Counted from the stretch's first letter, positions 12,555-25,796 are shown. The stretch is DNA of 64,000 nt from Dioscorea cayenensis subsp. rotundata (GCF_009730915.1 NC_052476.1:19201257-19265256); one strand, 5' to 3'. Made by a program: numbers and translations. The notes: a model not told the origin generated them from the sequence alone.

Positions 12555-14520
12555 ATATTTTATTAAATTAAAAAGCTACTTCACCCAAAAGCACATTAAT
12601 TAACTTTGTCGGCGTTTCATTTCATAAAAGAAAATCACAGTACTCATCATTATCGGCCATATTTTTATGTAAATGTTACACTATTAATTATTTTATGATA
12701 TATTCAAGGGTTACAGTGAATAAATTCTTAAATAGATTGTTTTTTAAGAGATTTTCAAAACTTACATAATATATTTACTTCAATAAATTATTTTAACTCT
12801 GAGAATTTTCATCATATATTTGCCATTAATTAATGGATTGTCAAAAGCCATGCATGTTGTTCTTCACTTGAAGTATGAATGTTGAGAAGATCATGTAACT
12901 AGTGATGGTTAGGATATTTGTTATATATCATTTATAAATAGTTTTCTTAGACTTAATTCAAGTTTCATAAACTCATGCACTATAAGAAATAATTATCATT
13001 TAGAAGCAATAATTAAAAGTGCAAGTGAATGGCTTTAAGATCTCTATTCTGTCAAAATTACATTTTATGAAATAAAAGTTTTCAAGATTAATTATATAAA
13101 TTACTAAAGAAGTTTTCCAATTTTTAATGTGATTTTAATATTTATTATTTAACTTAGAGAAATAGTAAGAACCTAAGTATACATGAATTTTATTTTATTT
13201 TATTCATTTTTAACTTTAAATATTTAGATATTAATCACCATTTAATGAATTGAATAAGTTCGAGATTAAAAAATCTATAATTTAAGGTAATTTCGGAGTT
13301 GGACAAGCAAGCAAGTTTTTATAAAATTTTTTTTTTAAAAAAAGGTTATTTAATATGCACATGTTTTAATGTGTTATTTAAATTAAAACTATAGATATAT
13401 ATAACGCTTCCTTATGGACACGAAAGATAAATTCAAATTATATGAACCTTGCACTTAGAGGAGATTCTATATTATAGATAAAATATTTTTAAGTGTAAAT
13501 AATTGAAAAAAAAACTAATATTTATCCTCTCTCTATAGATATACATATATATTAATTAATCTTTGCTGATTAGATCAATCAACATTTTTCTAAAACTTAT
13601 AATTAGTCATTAAATCTTTATAAGTGTATAGAGATGACGATTAAATTTTAATGAGAGTATTAAAGATAAGAATATAACAGCTAGTTAAACACACCTCCAA
13701 TATTTGATTAGCTATATATATTATATAAAGAAAAAATAAGCCTTTTTAAAATATTTCTATTTGAATTTTGAAACCTAGACTCGTTCAAAAGATTCTGGAT
13801 TTGAAAGGTGCACATATCGGAGCATCTTAATATTGACTTATCTCTTTCAATCTATGCCTAAATCATTAACAATAAGAAACTTCCTTAACCTCTCTCCCTC
13901 AGCTTTTTATTTTTTATTTTTCTATCTTTTATCTTACAAGTCATTATAAAAACACAAATTATACTCAATTTTTTAATTTGATGAATGCATGTAAAATTAA
14001 AATGCTCACCAAAAACAGATTAAAAACAAAAACAAGTGAAAAATCACTTTCTGTAGTTGATTGTGTTTTTTCCCGTCCATTCTTACTTTATATATATTAA
14101 TTATATATATAAGAGCATTTTACAATTTTGATGTATTTATGCTAAGCTGCTAGGATTAATTATTTTATTTCTAAAATTCTAACAATATTATGCTTCATTT
14201 TTCTGGGAATTCATGGGTTTAGTATTAGCCATGCAATCATATGGTCCATGTTGAGCAGTAGTTCTTTGTTTAACGTTTTGAATTAGTTTTCATAGCCTCC
14301 ATGAAAAATGTACGTGATATTTTGTGGTACATATGAAGTCAATTTTTTTTATTGATATTAGGCATTACTTGATTTTAAAATATTAGCTAACTTAACTTCA
14401 ACCTAATTACACTCATAATAAATGGAGTTAAAAATCTATATGAAAATCCTAATCTACATCAATAATTTTCAATTTCACATATTCCACTAAAAATTTTCAA
14501 TTTCATGTATAATACACTAA
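12555..14520. repeat. Duplicated GLP-unit flank, copy 2
   Basis: The first ~90 bp match the far upstream flank of GLP-B (35158-35240). From about 12645 the sequence matches 36168-37580 and 1370-2830. No gene. The last 214 bp (14307-14520) are repeated at 18101-18315. Confidence 0.75.
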
Positions 14521-15406
14521 TGGGGACGCAAGTTTACGTGCCGATCAAGTAGCAAAATGTGTGTAAAGCAGGGTATATCAATCCAAGGAAGATTGAGATT
14601 ACTAGTACTAACCCTAATCCTGAAATTTGTCCCAATCAAAATTGTGATATTGAGCAAAAGAAGTAGAAAACAAAAGCAAAAAAAAACGAAATAAAAGAGT
14701 AGAGAAATCAGGAAAAGAAGCGATGTCTGGGCATAGCACCCTCCAAGGTTTTGTTAAGTTCAGAACAAATGTTGTCTAGTCATGTAATTCTATAAGAACC
14801 GAGAGATATCCTAAATTACACTAAACCCCTCTTACAAGGGTAAATAGTAATTAAATCGATACAGTGCTAATACAGTCACCACATAATCACTTTACACTTA
14901 GTGAAATCTCGATGTGAGTTAATAAGAATTTCTTAAATAGATAATCTTTCTTGCAAAGAGAATATTACCCCTAATCCGAATATAGAATAGAGCTGTGGTT
15001 TCTCATAAAATCTATTCCACATGATTGCAAAGAGCGCAAAAATAACTTGTTAACCTACTCGAGAGGATTGAGGGAGAAGAATTCTCCGAAGTACCCTATT
15101 GCTAGACTTACTCACAATCCCCTCTAATTGCGACATATCTATGCTGGGTGGGTATTTCTACTTGATACAAAGCACATGAATTATGATACTAGGGCTTTTG
15201 CCACGATAGCAATCAAGCAATACAAACACGCAATTAGATTCAATAACATGGATTATAATTAAGAATTAACTAAATCATAAGGGTCCATAACCAATGTCAA
15301 AATAAGGTAAAACCCTAGAGTTCAACTATGCCCAAACATTTATGAAATTAGCCCTCTATTAATGGAGGGCAACATACTAAATCCTTCTTTCAAGGGTGAA
15401 GAGTAC
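14521..15406 (-). mobile_element. LTR-D fragment
   Basis: Begins TGGGGACGCAAG. It resembles the LTR that starts TGATAAGGACGC at 41003 and continues at 42982-43260 and 45026-45880, sharing for example the 'cacatgattgcaaagag' block. It contains no ORF of note. The right end is lost against LTR-E at about 15407. Confidence 0.55.
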
Positions 15407-17935
15407 TGTGTACTCTCTGCAAGTGAACGGATCATAACAAGTAATAAAGTGGTACCCCATGAGGGGGTTCTCAAACCACAGGGACTGGGACTCCTAGTAC
15501 ATATTACTCTTCAGTAATTAACCTAAAACAATAAAAGAAGGAAATGTGGCAAAAACAGGTGGATAAAAGTTGAGTTGTTGCAACAATGAGAAGTAATGGC
15601 TTGGACTAATTCCCAAGTGCATTAGTATACTGACTTGCTTCCAATGACTATCAGGTACATTCTAAGATTCTTACATATGCTCACAAGCAATGTCATATCT
15701 ATGGCTCTCAAATACATAAAGTTTTACAATTATAACTACAAGTCTCATACACGTCAAGTTTTACAATCACATAAAGCGACTACAACTACGGTAATCGACA
15801 CATGTCAATTTTTACCACTGCAACTATGCAAATCAAGCATATCAAGTTATACGACACAAGATTTAACATAAGTGTCAGTGCAACCGCACTATTTAATTGC
15901 CATGATTTGACACCAAGGCAAGATGACGTAACAACCATGGCGACAAGGCATAATTGATGACATGAAAAGCATGGTGACATAGCAAGGAGACTTGGCTTGC
16001 AAGGCAAAACATCTTGAAGATCTTGGTGGAGCTATTTTTAGCAAGTCTATAACATGAAAGAAAATATCTTGAAGATCTTGGTGGAATTATCCTTGGAAAC
16101 ATGTTACAATTTGAAGACAAGATCATATCAAGACCATATTTAGGTGATTTGATTGAAAAATAAATATGGTGGAGCCTAATTGAAGAAATACCTATCAATG
16201 GTATGATTTGAAGAATCCTTGATGAAGAATGATTGAAGATCATTAACGGCAAGATTTAAGGACCAAACTTGGGTGAATTGAAGATCAAGTTTGGAGAATC
16301 TTCGAAGACCAAGCTTGGAAGGTTGAAGACTAAGTTTGGCAAGTTTCATGAAGACATACAAGGACGTGCGCCCCTTGCGAGGGGACCGCGTGATGAGGAA
16401 TTGAGGAGGTAGGCTAGTTGCCGACAATCGGGATCGGGAGATTTGGCTGCATCGACTCGGACTAAGCATGATTGGGAGGTTGATGGGTTTTGAGGTCGTC
16501 CGCAACGTAACCAGAACTCAGTCAAGTCAGCAGTTAGGGCCATGTTGCAACTTATGTTACAACATGAGTTGCAACCAGAGGTATGTGCTATATTTGGGAT
16601 GTTGAGGCGTCTATATAAGCTATCTTGCTCGTAGATTGTAAGTGTGACCGGAGTTAAAGAGAGTGGGTGCACAAAACAATCTAGAGAGGGTAATGATCTT
16701 TATTGTTTTAAGAGTGTGAGTGACAAGTGTTTGTATTCATGTATTTTTACCTCTTTTAGTAGATTGTTTATCTCCGGGCTTGACCCCCAGACGTAGACGA
16801 GTGGACGTTGAACTGGGTTACCAACGTTGTGTGTCTTTTTCTTTGTTGGTTTGTGTGAGATTTCTATGAGTGTTTGAGTGTTCCCTAAAACCCACAAACC
16901 ATACCGGCGGAACTAACAATAAGAACTCATAAAACCCCATAGTCATTGAAAACAAGTAAATCAAAATACACTAAGCAACATGGGTCATAAGCCTAGGGCA
17001 TCGTAGAACCATTAAGCAACATGGTTCATAAGCCTAGGGCACCATAGAACCGTTAGCCCTTCATAGGTTCATAAAAATGAGAAAATGAAAGAGATACAAA
17101 ACAATAATAATCAATGTCTCCCTCTGTTAATCAAAATCTTCTCATATGTGCTCTTTAAAACTTCTTCGATGCCTAAACTCCACTACTCAATGTGCCTCCA
17201 AACTCAAACTTGATCTCCTAATAAAGTGTCATGCACATTGCTCATGGCCTTTTTCGATCTTCCTAAAGGAGAGAAGAAAATTCTAGCCAAAAAGCTCTTT
17301 CATATTGCCCTAGATCTGAGCTTAAAAAGCGCTTTTCGGGCCGAGCACAGACACGGAAATTCGGCAAGAAATGACTAAATGTCCAGACAGTGAAAAGCAC
17401 AGGTAGAGCATGGTCGTGCTCAGCTCGTGCTTCCCAGAAGCACGCCCATGAAAGGAGTTGAGAAAGCATGCCTAATATTTTCTGAAAGGAAATGAAAAGT
17501 ACGGAGAGAGAGCATAAGCAGAGCACTGTCGTACTATCTCCGAAGCACGCTTGTGCTCTGGGAACAGTGGCCTTGCTTGCACTTATTGAGAAATTCTTAT
17601 GAAGACTAGCAATAAGAAAACAAGAAAAGCAGTGTAGAAACCTTAGATCAGCAGGAACTTTGAACGAGCACCAAAAACAGTGAAATCTCCAAGGAGTTGC
17701 GGTGAATGGGACTAATCAGAAGCACATGAAGCCTAGAAATGGATCTTCTTGGTCTTTGCGAGGGTTTGTCGTGGTTGAATCGATGGAGTGGTGTGTGGGA
17801 TTGGGGGATTAGATCAACACCTCTACGTGTTTTTTATGCCATCACCACCATCACCATCAATGAGGGAGAACTGCGAGATCGACTGAGAAGGGAAGGATGA
17901 TGGAGTCCTCACCAATGCGGGCTATGTAAAGGGTC
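15407..17935 (-). mobile_element. LTR-E fragment, interrupted by a copia solo LTR
   Basis: The left end (TGTGTACTCTCTGCAAGTG) has the usual 3'-terminal style of these LTRs read backwards. It is interrupted at 15873-16918 and continues to about 17.9 kb. It includes two near-identical copies of about 48 bp at 16974-17048 (motif 'cataagcctagggca') and GC-richer DNA with 'agcacg...cgtgct' motifs at 17340-17580. The right end runs into CACTA sequence, so it is truncated. Confidence 0.45.
15873..16918 (+). mobile_element. Copia-type solo LTR
   Basis: 1046 bp, TGTCAG...AACTAACA, flanked by the 5-bp TSD ATAAG (15868-15872, 16919-16923). It has a plausible TATA (TCTATATAAGC at about 16609). The 3' part ('tctccgggcttgaccccc', then 'cggcggaactaaca') resembles the U5 end of Sirevirus/Maximus-type copia LTRs. 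Frames of up to 119 codons on the minus strand are chance. Confidence 0.75.
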
Positions 17936-18100
17936 CACAATGAGATTGGCTAATTTTGTTTATAATATTTAAACACTTATATAGCCGATTGCTTTAAACC
18001 AATTCTAAAAGTAGGATTAATTTTTTAATCCCATTCATTAGAGCCAGCTTTTAAAATTGGCTCTCCTTATCTACCTCTATAACTGTAATTTGGTGTAGTG
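17936..18100. mobile_element. Orphan right end of a CACTA transposon
   Basis: Ends in TGGTGTAGTG, that is CACTACACCA on the other strand, preceded by subterminal inverted motifs (GAGCCAGC / GGCTCTCC around an AT core). This family differs from the CACTA at 20405. The left TIR was not found nearby. GLP flank sequence resumes at 18101. Confidence 0.55.
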
Positions 18101-18309
18101 AATGTACGTGATATTTTGTGATACATATGAAATCTATTTCTGGATTGATATTAGACATTACTTGAAAAATATTAGCTAACTCAACTTCAACTTAATTACA
18201 CTCATAATAAATGAAGTTGAAAATCTATTTGAAAATTGTAATCTACATCAATAATTTCCATAACTTATTGTTTAATCTTATATACATTGTTTCCACCCTT
18301 TGAATTTTT
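18101..18309. repeat. GLP-unit flank, second copy of a 214-bp segment
   Basis: Starts 'aatgtacgtgatattttgtg' and repeats 14307-14520. Both copies match about 2620-2830 of unit 1. Confidence 0.75.
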
Positions 18310-20154
18310 TTTATATGTAAAAATAGGTATCCCACTACTTTATTGAAAAAAAAAACCAAAACAGACAGACAGAAGTTGGAATGAAAAAACACTACCAACC
18401 GAACACAGAGGCTCTCACCATAGATGAAGCACTCTTACAAAAACAAACAAGAACAACAAGATAAAATAAAGCAGAAAGGCTGACGAAGTCACAATCTGAC
18501 AACACAGGCTTGCCTAATCTGAAGCATGGAGTGACCTACTCCGAAGTAGTATCTTAGTTCATCTCGTCTACGAGATTCGAAACCCTTGCGCTTATGAAGT
18601 GGAGAGAGCGCTTAATCCTCTGGGTAGCTTCACTTAGCGGCTGATGATGTGGATCAGAAGTTGTAGAAATCTAGGAAATGAGCATATTAGCAATCTTACA
18701 AATAATTAAATTAACATGTAAGGTAGTTAAATTAAAAATCCAATTATTTCTTTCAAGTTAGATGTTCAAAACTATTGCTCTTAAGGTGAATCCCTGAGGA
18801 TTCGAATATGAGAGTTTACCAACAATATCCGGAGGCCCAAAGTGTAGTTATTGAAGATAGAAGCGTTTGGAGTTCTAAAATTAATTTGAAGAAGGACTAG
18901 ATCCATTCTCAGAATTCACAATTGATGATTAGGTTCTCTACTATTTCTGAGGCTTTATGGCAAAGGATACATGTATTTGTAGCATTTTGAAAGTTGTAGC
19001 CTTTCTTGAATACATTTGTGAGTGTTAGAATTTTGTCGTTCCTTACTAGCCAACAGAATAAAAAAATTTTACTTGGACACTTGATTTTCCAGAATTGGGA
19101 ATGTAGTGGGCTACATATGCCTCCGTCTATTAAAAACTTATAATAGGATTTAACCGTGAAATTTCCATTGGAGTCTAGTATCCAAGTGTTGGTATCCTCT
19201 TGTCCATTAGAGCAGTCTGGGAGGGCGGTCACAAGCTGTAGTAGATCTGTTATTGTAGCTATTTGGAATATTATTTCTAGAGAAATTTGAATTTGAGTGA
19301 ATTGTCTTATTGTTATCCAAGGGAAGTTGCAGTTATTGAAAATGTGAGGCCAAAGGTCTTTGGGGCTCTCCCGTTAACCACTTATCGAACCAAAAGGATG
19401 TGATTCATGCCCAAAGAAAGACATAAATGGAACGAGGGCAATATGGAACTAATTCCTGCCCAAAGAAAGACATGTTTCTAGGTGGAGATTGAAAGAGAAT
19501 TCCATAACTGTTCCTTGCCAAGTAGTTGGCTTTGATAATTTTTGCCCAATAGTTGCTTGGTTTAGAAGTAACCTTCCACCACCATTTTCCTAGAAGGGCT
19601 TTGTTAAATTTATGAAGATTGAGAATTCCCCAGCCACCCATGTTTCGAGGTCTACAAATTCTATTCCAAGCAACAAATCGAATTCCTTTCTACCCCAAAT
19701 CTAGTCCTCTCTAAAGGAAATCCCTTCAAATCTTATCAATTTCTTTAATTACCCAGGAAGGAAGTTTGAACACTGACATCTAGTAGACTGGTATTGTGGA
19801 AAGAACCGAGTTGATGAGTGTCAATCTTCCTCCTAAGGAGAGGTAGATAGCTTTCCAAGGTGTGAGTTTGGAACGGATCATTCCAATTAGTTTCGCCCAA
19901 TCTTGACGCCTTGGTCTTCTTCCAGATAGGGGTACCCCTAGGTATGTAAATGGTAGACAATTTCTAGAACAGTTTAAAGATAAGGCAGAAGCGACATTTG
20001 GTTGGAAGCCGTAATTTGTTAAGTAAAGACATCTTTTCAAATAGTTGATGGAGAGACCTAAAGATCCTTCGAAGAGGTATAGAATTAGTTTAATAATTCA
20101 TCGATCCTCTTGTCCTCCTTGTGAGAATATAATGAGATTATTTGCTTAACTCTC
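18310..20154 (-). mobile_element. L1-type LINE, 5'-truncated, ORF2 remnant
   Basis: A non-LTR retrotransposon. On the minus strand the reading goes from the C-terminal part of the reverse transcriptase (20040-19745: LPFTYLGVPLSGRRPRRQDW, then LGGRLTLINSVLSTIPVY), through GGWGILNLHKFNKALLGKW (19641-19560), to a zf-RVT domain at 19232-18909 (FWKIKCPSKIFLFCWLV, then the CILCH zinc motif). Several stops and frame changes show that it is dead. The 3' end has a short A-rich tail (T-run on the plus strand at 18303-18312). TGAATTTT at 18301 and 20155 is a likely TSD. The endonuclease and most of the RT are missing. Its 5' end recurs at 38108-38602. Confidence 0.88.
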
Positions 20155-20404
20155 TGAATTTTCAATTTCATATATTCCACTAAATATTTTCAATTTCATG
20201 TACAATATATACACACTGCACAAACACTATATATATTTGACCAATAAGTTATATTTGATAAATGACTTTACATATAATTTCCACATTACCATATTCTTTT
20301 CTCCATTTATGTTTGGTTTAAATTCTGTTTAGATATAAAATATTATAAATTATAATGATATATAGTATCATAACTTAATTTGATTGAGTGCAAAAATATC
20401 ATAC
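20155..20404. repeat. GLP-unit flank between LINE and CACTA
   Basis: Continues the unit-1 match (about 2836-3074) and ends with the CACTA target TAC at 20402-20404. It resumes after the element at 32259. Confidence 0.8.
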
Positions 20405-20800
20405 CACTACAAGAAAAATTATAAATTGGCACGGTAGAATTGGCACATAAATGAGTTTAAAACTCGTGCCAAATTGACTTTGGCACTATATTCGGCACCG
20501 AAAAATAACTGTCCCTATATAATGGTCACAAAAATATTTTGGCACCTTCTTTTTAAACCGTCCCAAACTTTGTCACTGTTTTTGACATGTTTTTTTACTA
20601 TTGTGCAAACAATTTCCGGTTATTTTTTATTTTTTGCATGGACTTTGGTTCGATATCTGCCACAGTTTTGGCACGGTTTTATTGGTTCAGTATTTGACAC
20701 GGTTTCTTGTACGATTTTATATACTATATCTTTTTTACTGTATTTGACACAATTTTTGACAAAAAATTTTGTTACGGCTTTCGGCATGCTTTTGTTTATT
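20405..20800. repeat. Left subterminal repeat region of the CACTA
   Basis: Repeated short motifs 'ggcacggt', 'ttggcac' and 'gtgccaa' in both orientations, spaced about 30-60 bp. In CACTA elements such arrays bind the transposase. Two overlapping frames (20474-20937) are translations of these repeats. Confidence 0.75.
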
Positions 20801-21320
20801 ATGTGAAAAAAATAATTTATATGAAATTAATTTTATTTAAATTTTTTTCAATTACACCAATAAAAAATTTTCTAGAATTGGTCAACAAAAATGTCAGAGG
20901 AAACTACAACAATGAAAGTCAAATAACAAAGTCTTAGAACTAGCAGCTGCTTTGACTAGCTACACAATCCCATAAAAGGATTTCAGAGGTCGAACTAATC
21001 TTAGCTGTATCCATGCATTTGTAATATTAGTCAAGAAAATTTTTAGAAGGTAAAATGTTGCCGTAATCCTGACCTAACAAATCAACAATTATGTATGGCC
21101 GATACTAATTTCATCAATTAATATACCCCAATCGATAGATAAAGAAGCTCAAGATCTGAGACACCAAACCCATTCTAATTTATCAAATTCTCAAATATCT
21201 CGAATACAACAAAAGTACAGATAATAACCATGCTGTCACTTCAATAGATAGAAGATCCAACCACATTGTGAAAGTCCACCTTAAGTGTGCAAATACGAAA
21301 GGCCTCCCACTCTCAACTTA

Positions 21321-22093
21321 GGGTCCGTTTGGTAAGTGACAAAGTTGTTACTTTGTAGAGAGAATAACATATGTGAATTATTTTTATCCATTTGGTTTAT
21401 AAACCAAGTGCGTAAAATAATGATCAAAATATAATTGTTTGTTTTTTTACCAGTGAAAGTGATTCATAGAGGAGAAAGTGTGAAAAAGATCACATTGTGA
21501 GATGTAATCTTGTGATATTTGTTAATTGATCAAATTACTTAAATAAAATTCTCTTTTTTAATTAAATTTTTTTTCTTTCTATAATAAAAAATTAATGAAA
21601 TAATCATAAAAGATAAAATTATATTAAAAATTAGTTTTTTAATTAAAAATTGCTTTCCATAACAAGATTTTTAAAATAACAAATTAATTTGATATTAAAA
21701 TTAAAAAAAAATATTATTCTTTAATTAATCTTTGAATTTGTTTTTAAATAGCAAATTTTAAGATTATTAATTAAATAATCATTAATATAAATAATTTTTA
21801 AAATAATTAAATAGTTGACTTTATTGCCAGAAAATAGAAAGAAATATAAAATTATGGGCTTTGTCTGACTAAAATAACTAATAAGGGCAAAATTGACAAT
21901 AACCATAACTTCATTTGGAAAGTCTACTTACACCAAACGGATAAATTAACCTTGCATGCGTTTAGATTACAATTTTCTGGAAACATAACAAATGTTATAA
22001 TGTAACTTTACAAGAAAACAATTTACAGGAAAAGACTTTACCGGAAAAGATTTTACTGGGAAAGTATATCCCTATAAAGCACCAAAGGAACCC
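21321..22093. mobile_element. Tourist-like (PIF/Harbinger) MITE inside the CACTA
   Basis: Starts GGGTCCGTTTGGTAAG and ends ACCAAAGGAACCC. TTA flanks both sides (21318-21320, 22094-22096). 773 bp, AT-rich, no coding sequence. Confidence 0.7.
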
Positions 22094-22429
22094 TTACAAT
22101 CTTTTTAATAAGTTATCTGTCAAACAATATTCAACTCTATTATAGAAAACATAAGTCCAAGGTTCAGCAAAATATTAAGAAACAATAAATCAGCATATTC
22201 TGTGATATAACCTGTTCTTCAACTTTCCAAAATAGAAGATTAAATGTGCTAGAAATCCAAAAAAAATTGACCTGATTATCCTCGCGACAAAATCTTCATT
22301 GAAATTTGAATCAAAGAAAAAACTAGTCCAACATAGTCTGTTTCTGCAAAATGTAATTAGGAAAATTCCATAAACCAAAAACACATCAGAAAGGCTCACT
22401 GCTTCCAAACATCAATTACATGGGCAATA

Positions 22430-22510
22430 GAAATGATCAAGAAAACAACCTCTCGACTGACATAAGAAGGTCGAACACACAGTATCGATATCATCTCCAG
22501 GACCGTGAAC
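22430..22510 (-). pseudogene. Captured poly(A) polymerase exon
   Basis: After a splice-acceptor-like TTGTACAG, the minus strand at 22510 reads VHGPGDDIDT, the nucleotidyltransferase active-site region of canonical nuclear poly(A) polymerases (two of the metal-binding Asp lie here). It then continues, after a probable 2-nt deletion, as RPSYVSRE. Both blocks are characteristic of plant PAPS proteins. Only this exon is recognised. No fingertip, catalytic third Asp or RNA-binding domain is seen nearby. The enzyme family adds poly(A) tails to mRNA in the nucleus; this copy cannot. It is embedded in the CACTA element with intron-like DNA on each side. Confidence 0.72.
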
Positions 22511-23344
22511 CTGTACAAAGTTACAAACACAGAAACACCAACAATTTCCAGATAAGTTCCAACAGGGCATTAATTGGACAATAAAACTATGCAAGCACAA
22601 GTGACAGCCAAATGCACAAGGCCTTGAATTGCAAGGCGTCCAGGCACGGTTAAATTTATGGAAATTAATCCAATAAATGAGATGGTTGTGGAGAATATAT
22701 GATAATAAAACTTTACACATATATAACTTTATGTAGATTTATTTATATAAAATATAAGGGCGGCATAAGAATAAAGACCGGCTACTCAACGCCACAACAA
22801 TGCCTGGATTTGATAACCTTTGAGATTGCATGTATTATTCTTAATATTATTATTATTTAATATATATAAAATATTTGTTTTTCCTTGGTTTTTAATTAAA
22901 ACATCTTTTACATAGGTGACAACGATGGTTAAATTTATATATTTCATTGGGTTCAATTTGCCCACTAACAAAGTGTTTTAATATAAAATTAAACTCACTT
23001 TTCCTCACCTTTTCTATTTTCCAAAATTTATTTTAACATCCCAAATCAGTACAACGATTTTATTTTCTAATGCATTTTTCCACACTATTTATTTTGTAGT
23101 GACTTACTTATCTAAGCTTATTTTCAATTCAACAAAGTCATTTAAATCAATAAGCAAACAAACAAACACACATTAAAAAAAGGAATAAAAATAAGATATA
23201 CATAAAAGAAAGCCAGATCTTTCCTTTCAACCCAATGAGAACCAAAATAAAAATAAAAATAAAATAAAATAATTAAAAAAGGAGGGTCACAAGCAAATGT
23301 TGTGCCATAACAAATCTGAAAACAATACAAGTGTGTATCACGCT

Positions 23345-24378
23345 TGCATATATTTAAGAACAAGTGGCTTTCATGAACACACAATGCAGATTCATCAATT
23401 TGTGCCACATTTATCATATGCTGCAAACTCTTGCTATTGCAAGAGGCATGATCATTATCAACACCATCTTCAATTAAATGAGCTTATAAACTTTATCTAT
23501 AGCTTTATCTAGATAAATCTCATGCCAAAATGTAGAGCAGCACTAGTGAAATAAAGAGCAAATGTCTATTTGCAAGTTAAAGGAAAAGAATGTGATTTGG
23601 CATACCCTGGAGTTTGTTTGAAGAGTTTGGATAATTTATTGACTCAATTGCAACACCATTAGAACATGCACCTGAAATTAACAGATTTACAAATTCCTTT
23701 TAGTATAACGTTATCTTCTGACTATAAAAATATGCTGGCACCTTTGGCAATACCTTGTGAGAATCAATCTAATAAAAGCAACAACATACCATACTGTCCT
23801 ACAGGCCTAAAACTCATCTAAATACAAAAAGACAAAAGCCCAAGACCAATACTGTAAACAAGAACCTCAAAGATAGAATAAAATGGCATATTGGTGTTTC
23901 ATAAGAAAGATGAACACGAAAAATTACAAAATACACCAAACTGATCTTAAGTTCTCTAATTTGTGTTTCGAAGATCAAACAAATAGAAAAAAAGACTCCT
24001 CCCGGTTTCGCATATAACATACACTGACTCAAAAAAATGATGACCACAAAACTAGCAACAAGGCAGCTGTATAGCCATCCAAAGTGAATCTAAAAGGGCT
24101 ATTAAAAGAACCAGTATATATTCATACTACTTACAGGGACAACGTCCAAGCTGATTTAAATTAAACATATACAAAAAAATATGCATAACCATAAAAAAGC
24201 AATCAAGGATTCAAGATTAATAACAAGAGTATGAGAAATGGTAAAATAGTTCATAATAACCTGGATTTGAAGGAGAGCAATGTGATGTGAGACTGCCCAT
24301 ATCAGTTGAGGCTGATGCATTTCTCCAAAGCTTGGTCAGATTGCTATTGCCATCTAATCCCCTAAAATTCAAGAATTC
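23345..24378 (-). pseudogene. Unidentified captured three-exon gene fragment
   Basis: Three minus-strand segments join with consistent phase. Exon 1 is 24378-24261, between an AG acceptor and CCAG|GTTATT, ending in phase 1. Exon 2 is 23671-23606, between TTTCAG and CCAGG|GTATG, ending in phase 1. Exon 3 starts at 23467 after AATTGAAG and stays open to about 23345. The conceptual product is Ser/Asn-rich (LWRNASASTDMGSLTSHCSP in exon 1) with no motif I recognise. An open frame across two correct GT-AG introns is unlikely by chance, so this is probably a real gene piece moved by the transposon. The parent gene is unknown; it need not be the same as the poly(A) polymerase. Confidence 0.5.
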
Positions 24379-25484
24379 CTGTAGCAACATGATCAGACAG
24401 TCAAGTAAAGGAAATGGAATTTGAGACATTAGCACCATGGTCCTATCAGAATGGAGTCAACACAGCACAAACTCTATATATGATGAGGCTTGATAGAAGA
24501 AAACTAGAAAGTATGTCTGACTGCAAATCCATAGTGAAAGTCACATGAGATAATCATCGAATATCACCTTGTTTGATAATTGATGCTAACAAGTGGAGAG
24601 GAAAAAGTTTTAGGAGTATGTTAAGTTTAAAATTACAGACTGCTCATTAGATCCACAATTATATATGAATATACGTGGATAATCAGAGGGTGTGTGCGAG
24701 TGCGTTCCACCCACTTGTAGACCAAAAGATAAATGATATTTGAGGAAAATTCTCCATTTAGTAGATATGGAGTACTACTACTCTTTACGATCAACAATAG
24801 AATATTCATTAAACTAAACCACCCCTAGAACAAGAAGGTTGAAGGGTGCATTACATAGACAAAAAAAGATCATAGGTTAGTTATGCTGATCGTCGAAAGG
24901 GACCATAAACATGTACTAAAACTCAGATAAATTTCCTTAACAAGTTTTTAGATAATGCTTTGCTGCAAACTTAAAAAGTTTTTTGTTAGACACTGACACC
25001 AACCAACAAGTCAAGTATAGCATCTAAAAATCAAGTGCTTATTTTGCAAAGGAACATGTTTCAGCTAGATTGATAAAAACATTCCCTTCATATTATGTAC
25101 TGAGGATATTCAAACTTCTTTTTCATTTTCGCAGAGAATGTTTCAGTTAGATAATGCTTTGCTACAGACTTAAAAAGTTTATCATATGATGGTGGGTTTC
25201 TAAGAATTAAAAGGCACCTTAATCAGATGCATGTTTCAATATTAACTGAAATTGAAATGTGCATCTAAAAAGTGGGCATTCATTCTTCGTTTCCGCAATC
25301 CTACAATTACTATTCAGATAGCCTGATTATGAACATTATTTTATTTAAATTCAATAGATAACAAAGAGAATATTCTGGTAGATGGGCATTACCAAAACAT
25401 GGAAATCATTTAGGTTTTGTCCAACACCAATACAAGCATATAATAATTATCAACAGGATGAGAACTGGGTTCGGCAAACCCTAC

Positions 25485-25796
25485 CTCTGCGTTTTCTCGA
25501 TCTCAGTGATGAGCTTCTTCTCCTGCTCCGGCAAACCCTACTTCTCTCTCTCTCTCTTTGTCTATGTGTATCTTTTTATAGATCGATCCAACATCAGCTG
25601 CTTCTCTGTAATACAATTCAAATCAAAAAGACAAATTCCTCAAAATCAGAACAAAAAAAATTCAAAAACACGATCAAAATTCAACATGAAAACACTTGCA
25701 GACACAAAAATCAGACAATTAGGGCTCACAATTTCAACTAAAAAAATCAGAGAATGCATACCTACTGGGGTTCACCTCTTGCCAAGGAGGACACTC
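25485..25796 (-). pseudogene. Captured ESCRT-III VPS2-like 5' fragment
   Basis: On the minus strand an ATG at 25796 opens MSVLLGKR, a stop, then TP, resembling the N-terminus of plant VPS2/CHMP2 (GKRKTP) with one codon turned into a stop. About 250 bp downstream an exon-like segment (25543-25485), bounded by AG and CAGAG|GTAGGG, reads GLPEQEKKLITEIEKTQ, like the basic first helix of VPS2. The family builds membrane-remodelling filaments on endosomes. The match is short and rests on memory of the motif. The upstream GC-rich DNA (25.8-26.0 kb) would be the 5' UTR or promoter of the source gene. Confidence 0.45.

Noticed and set aside
16176..16672. Overlapping minus-strand frames of 108-109 codons
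   Set aside because: Antisense to a copia solo LTR with a clear TSD; no domain and no conservation.
22190..22408. 72-codon minus-strand frame next to the poly(A) polymerase exon
   Set aside because: Considered as the next exon, but the text does not resemble the family; probably intron.
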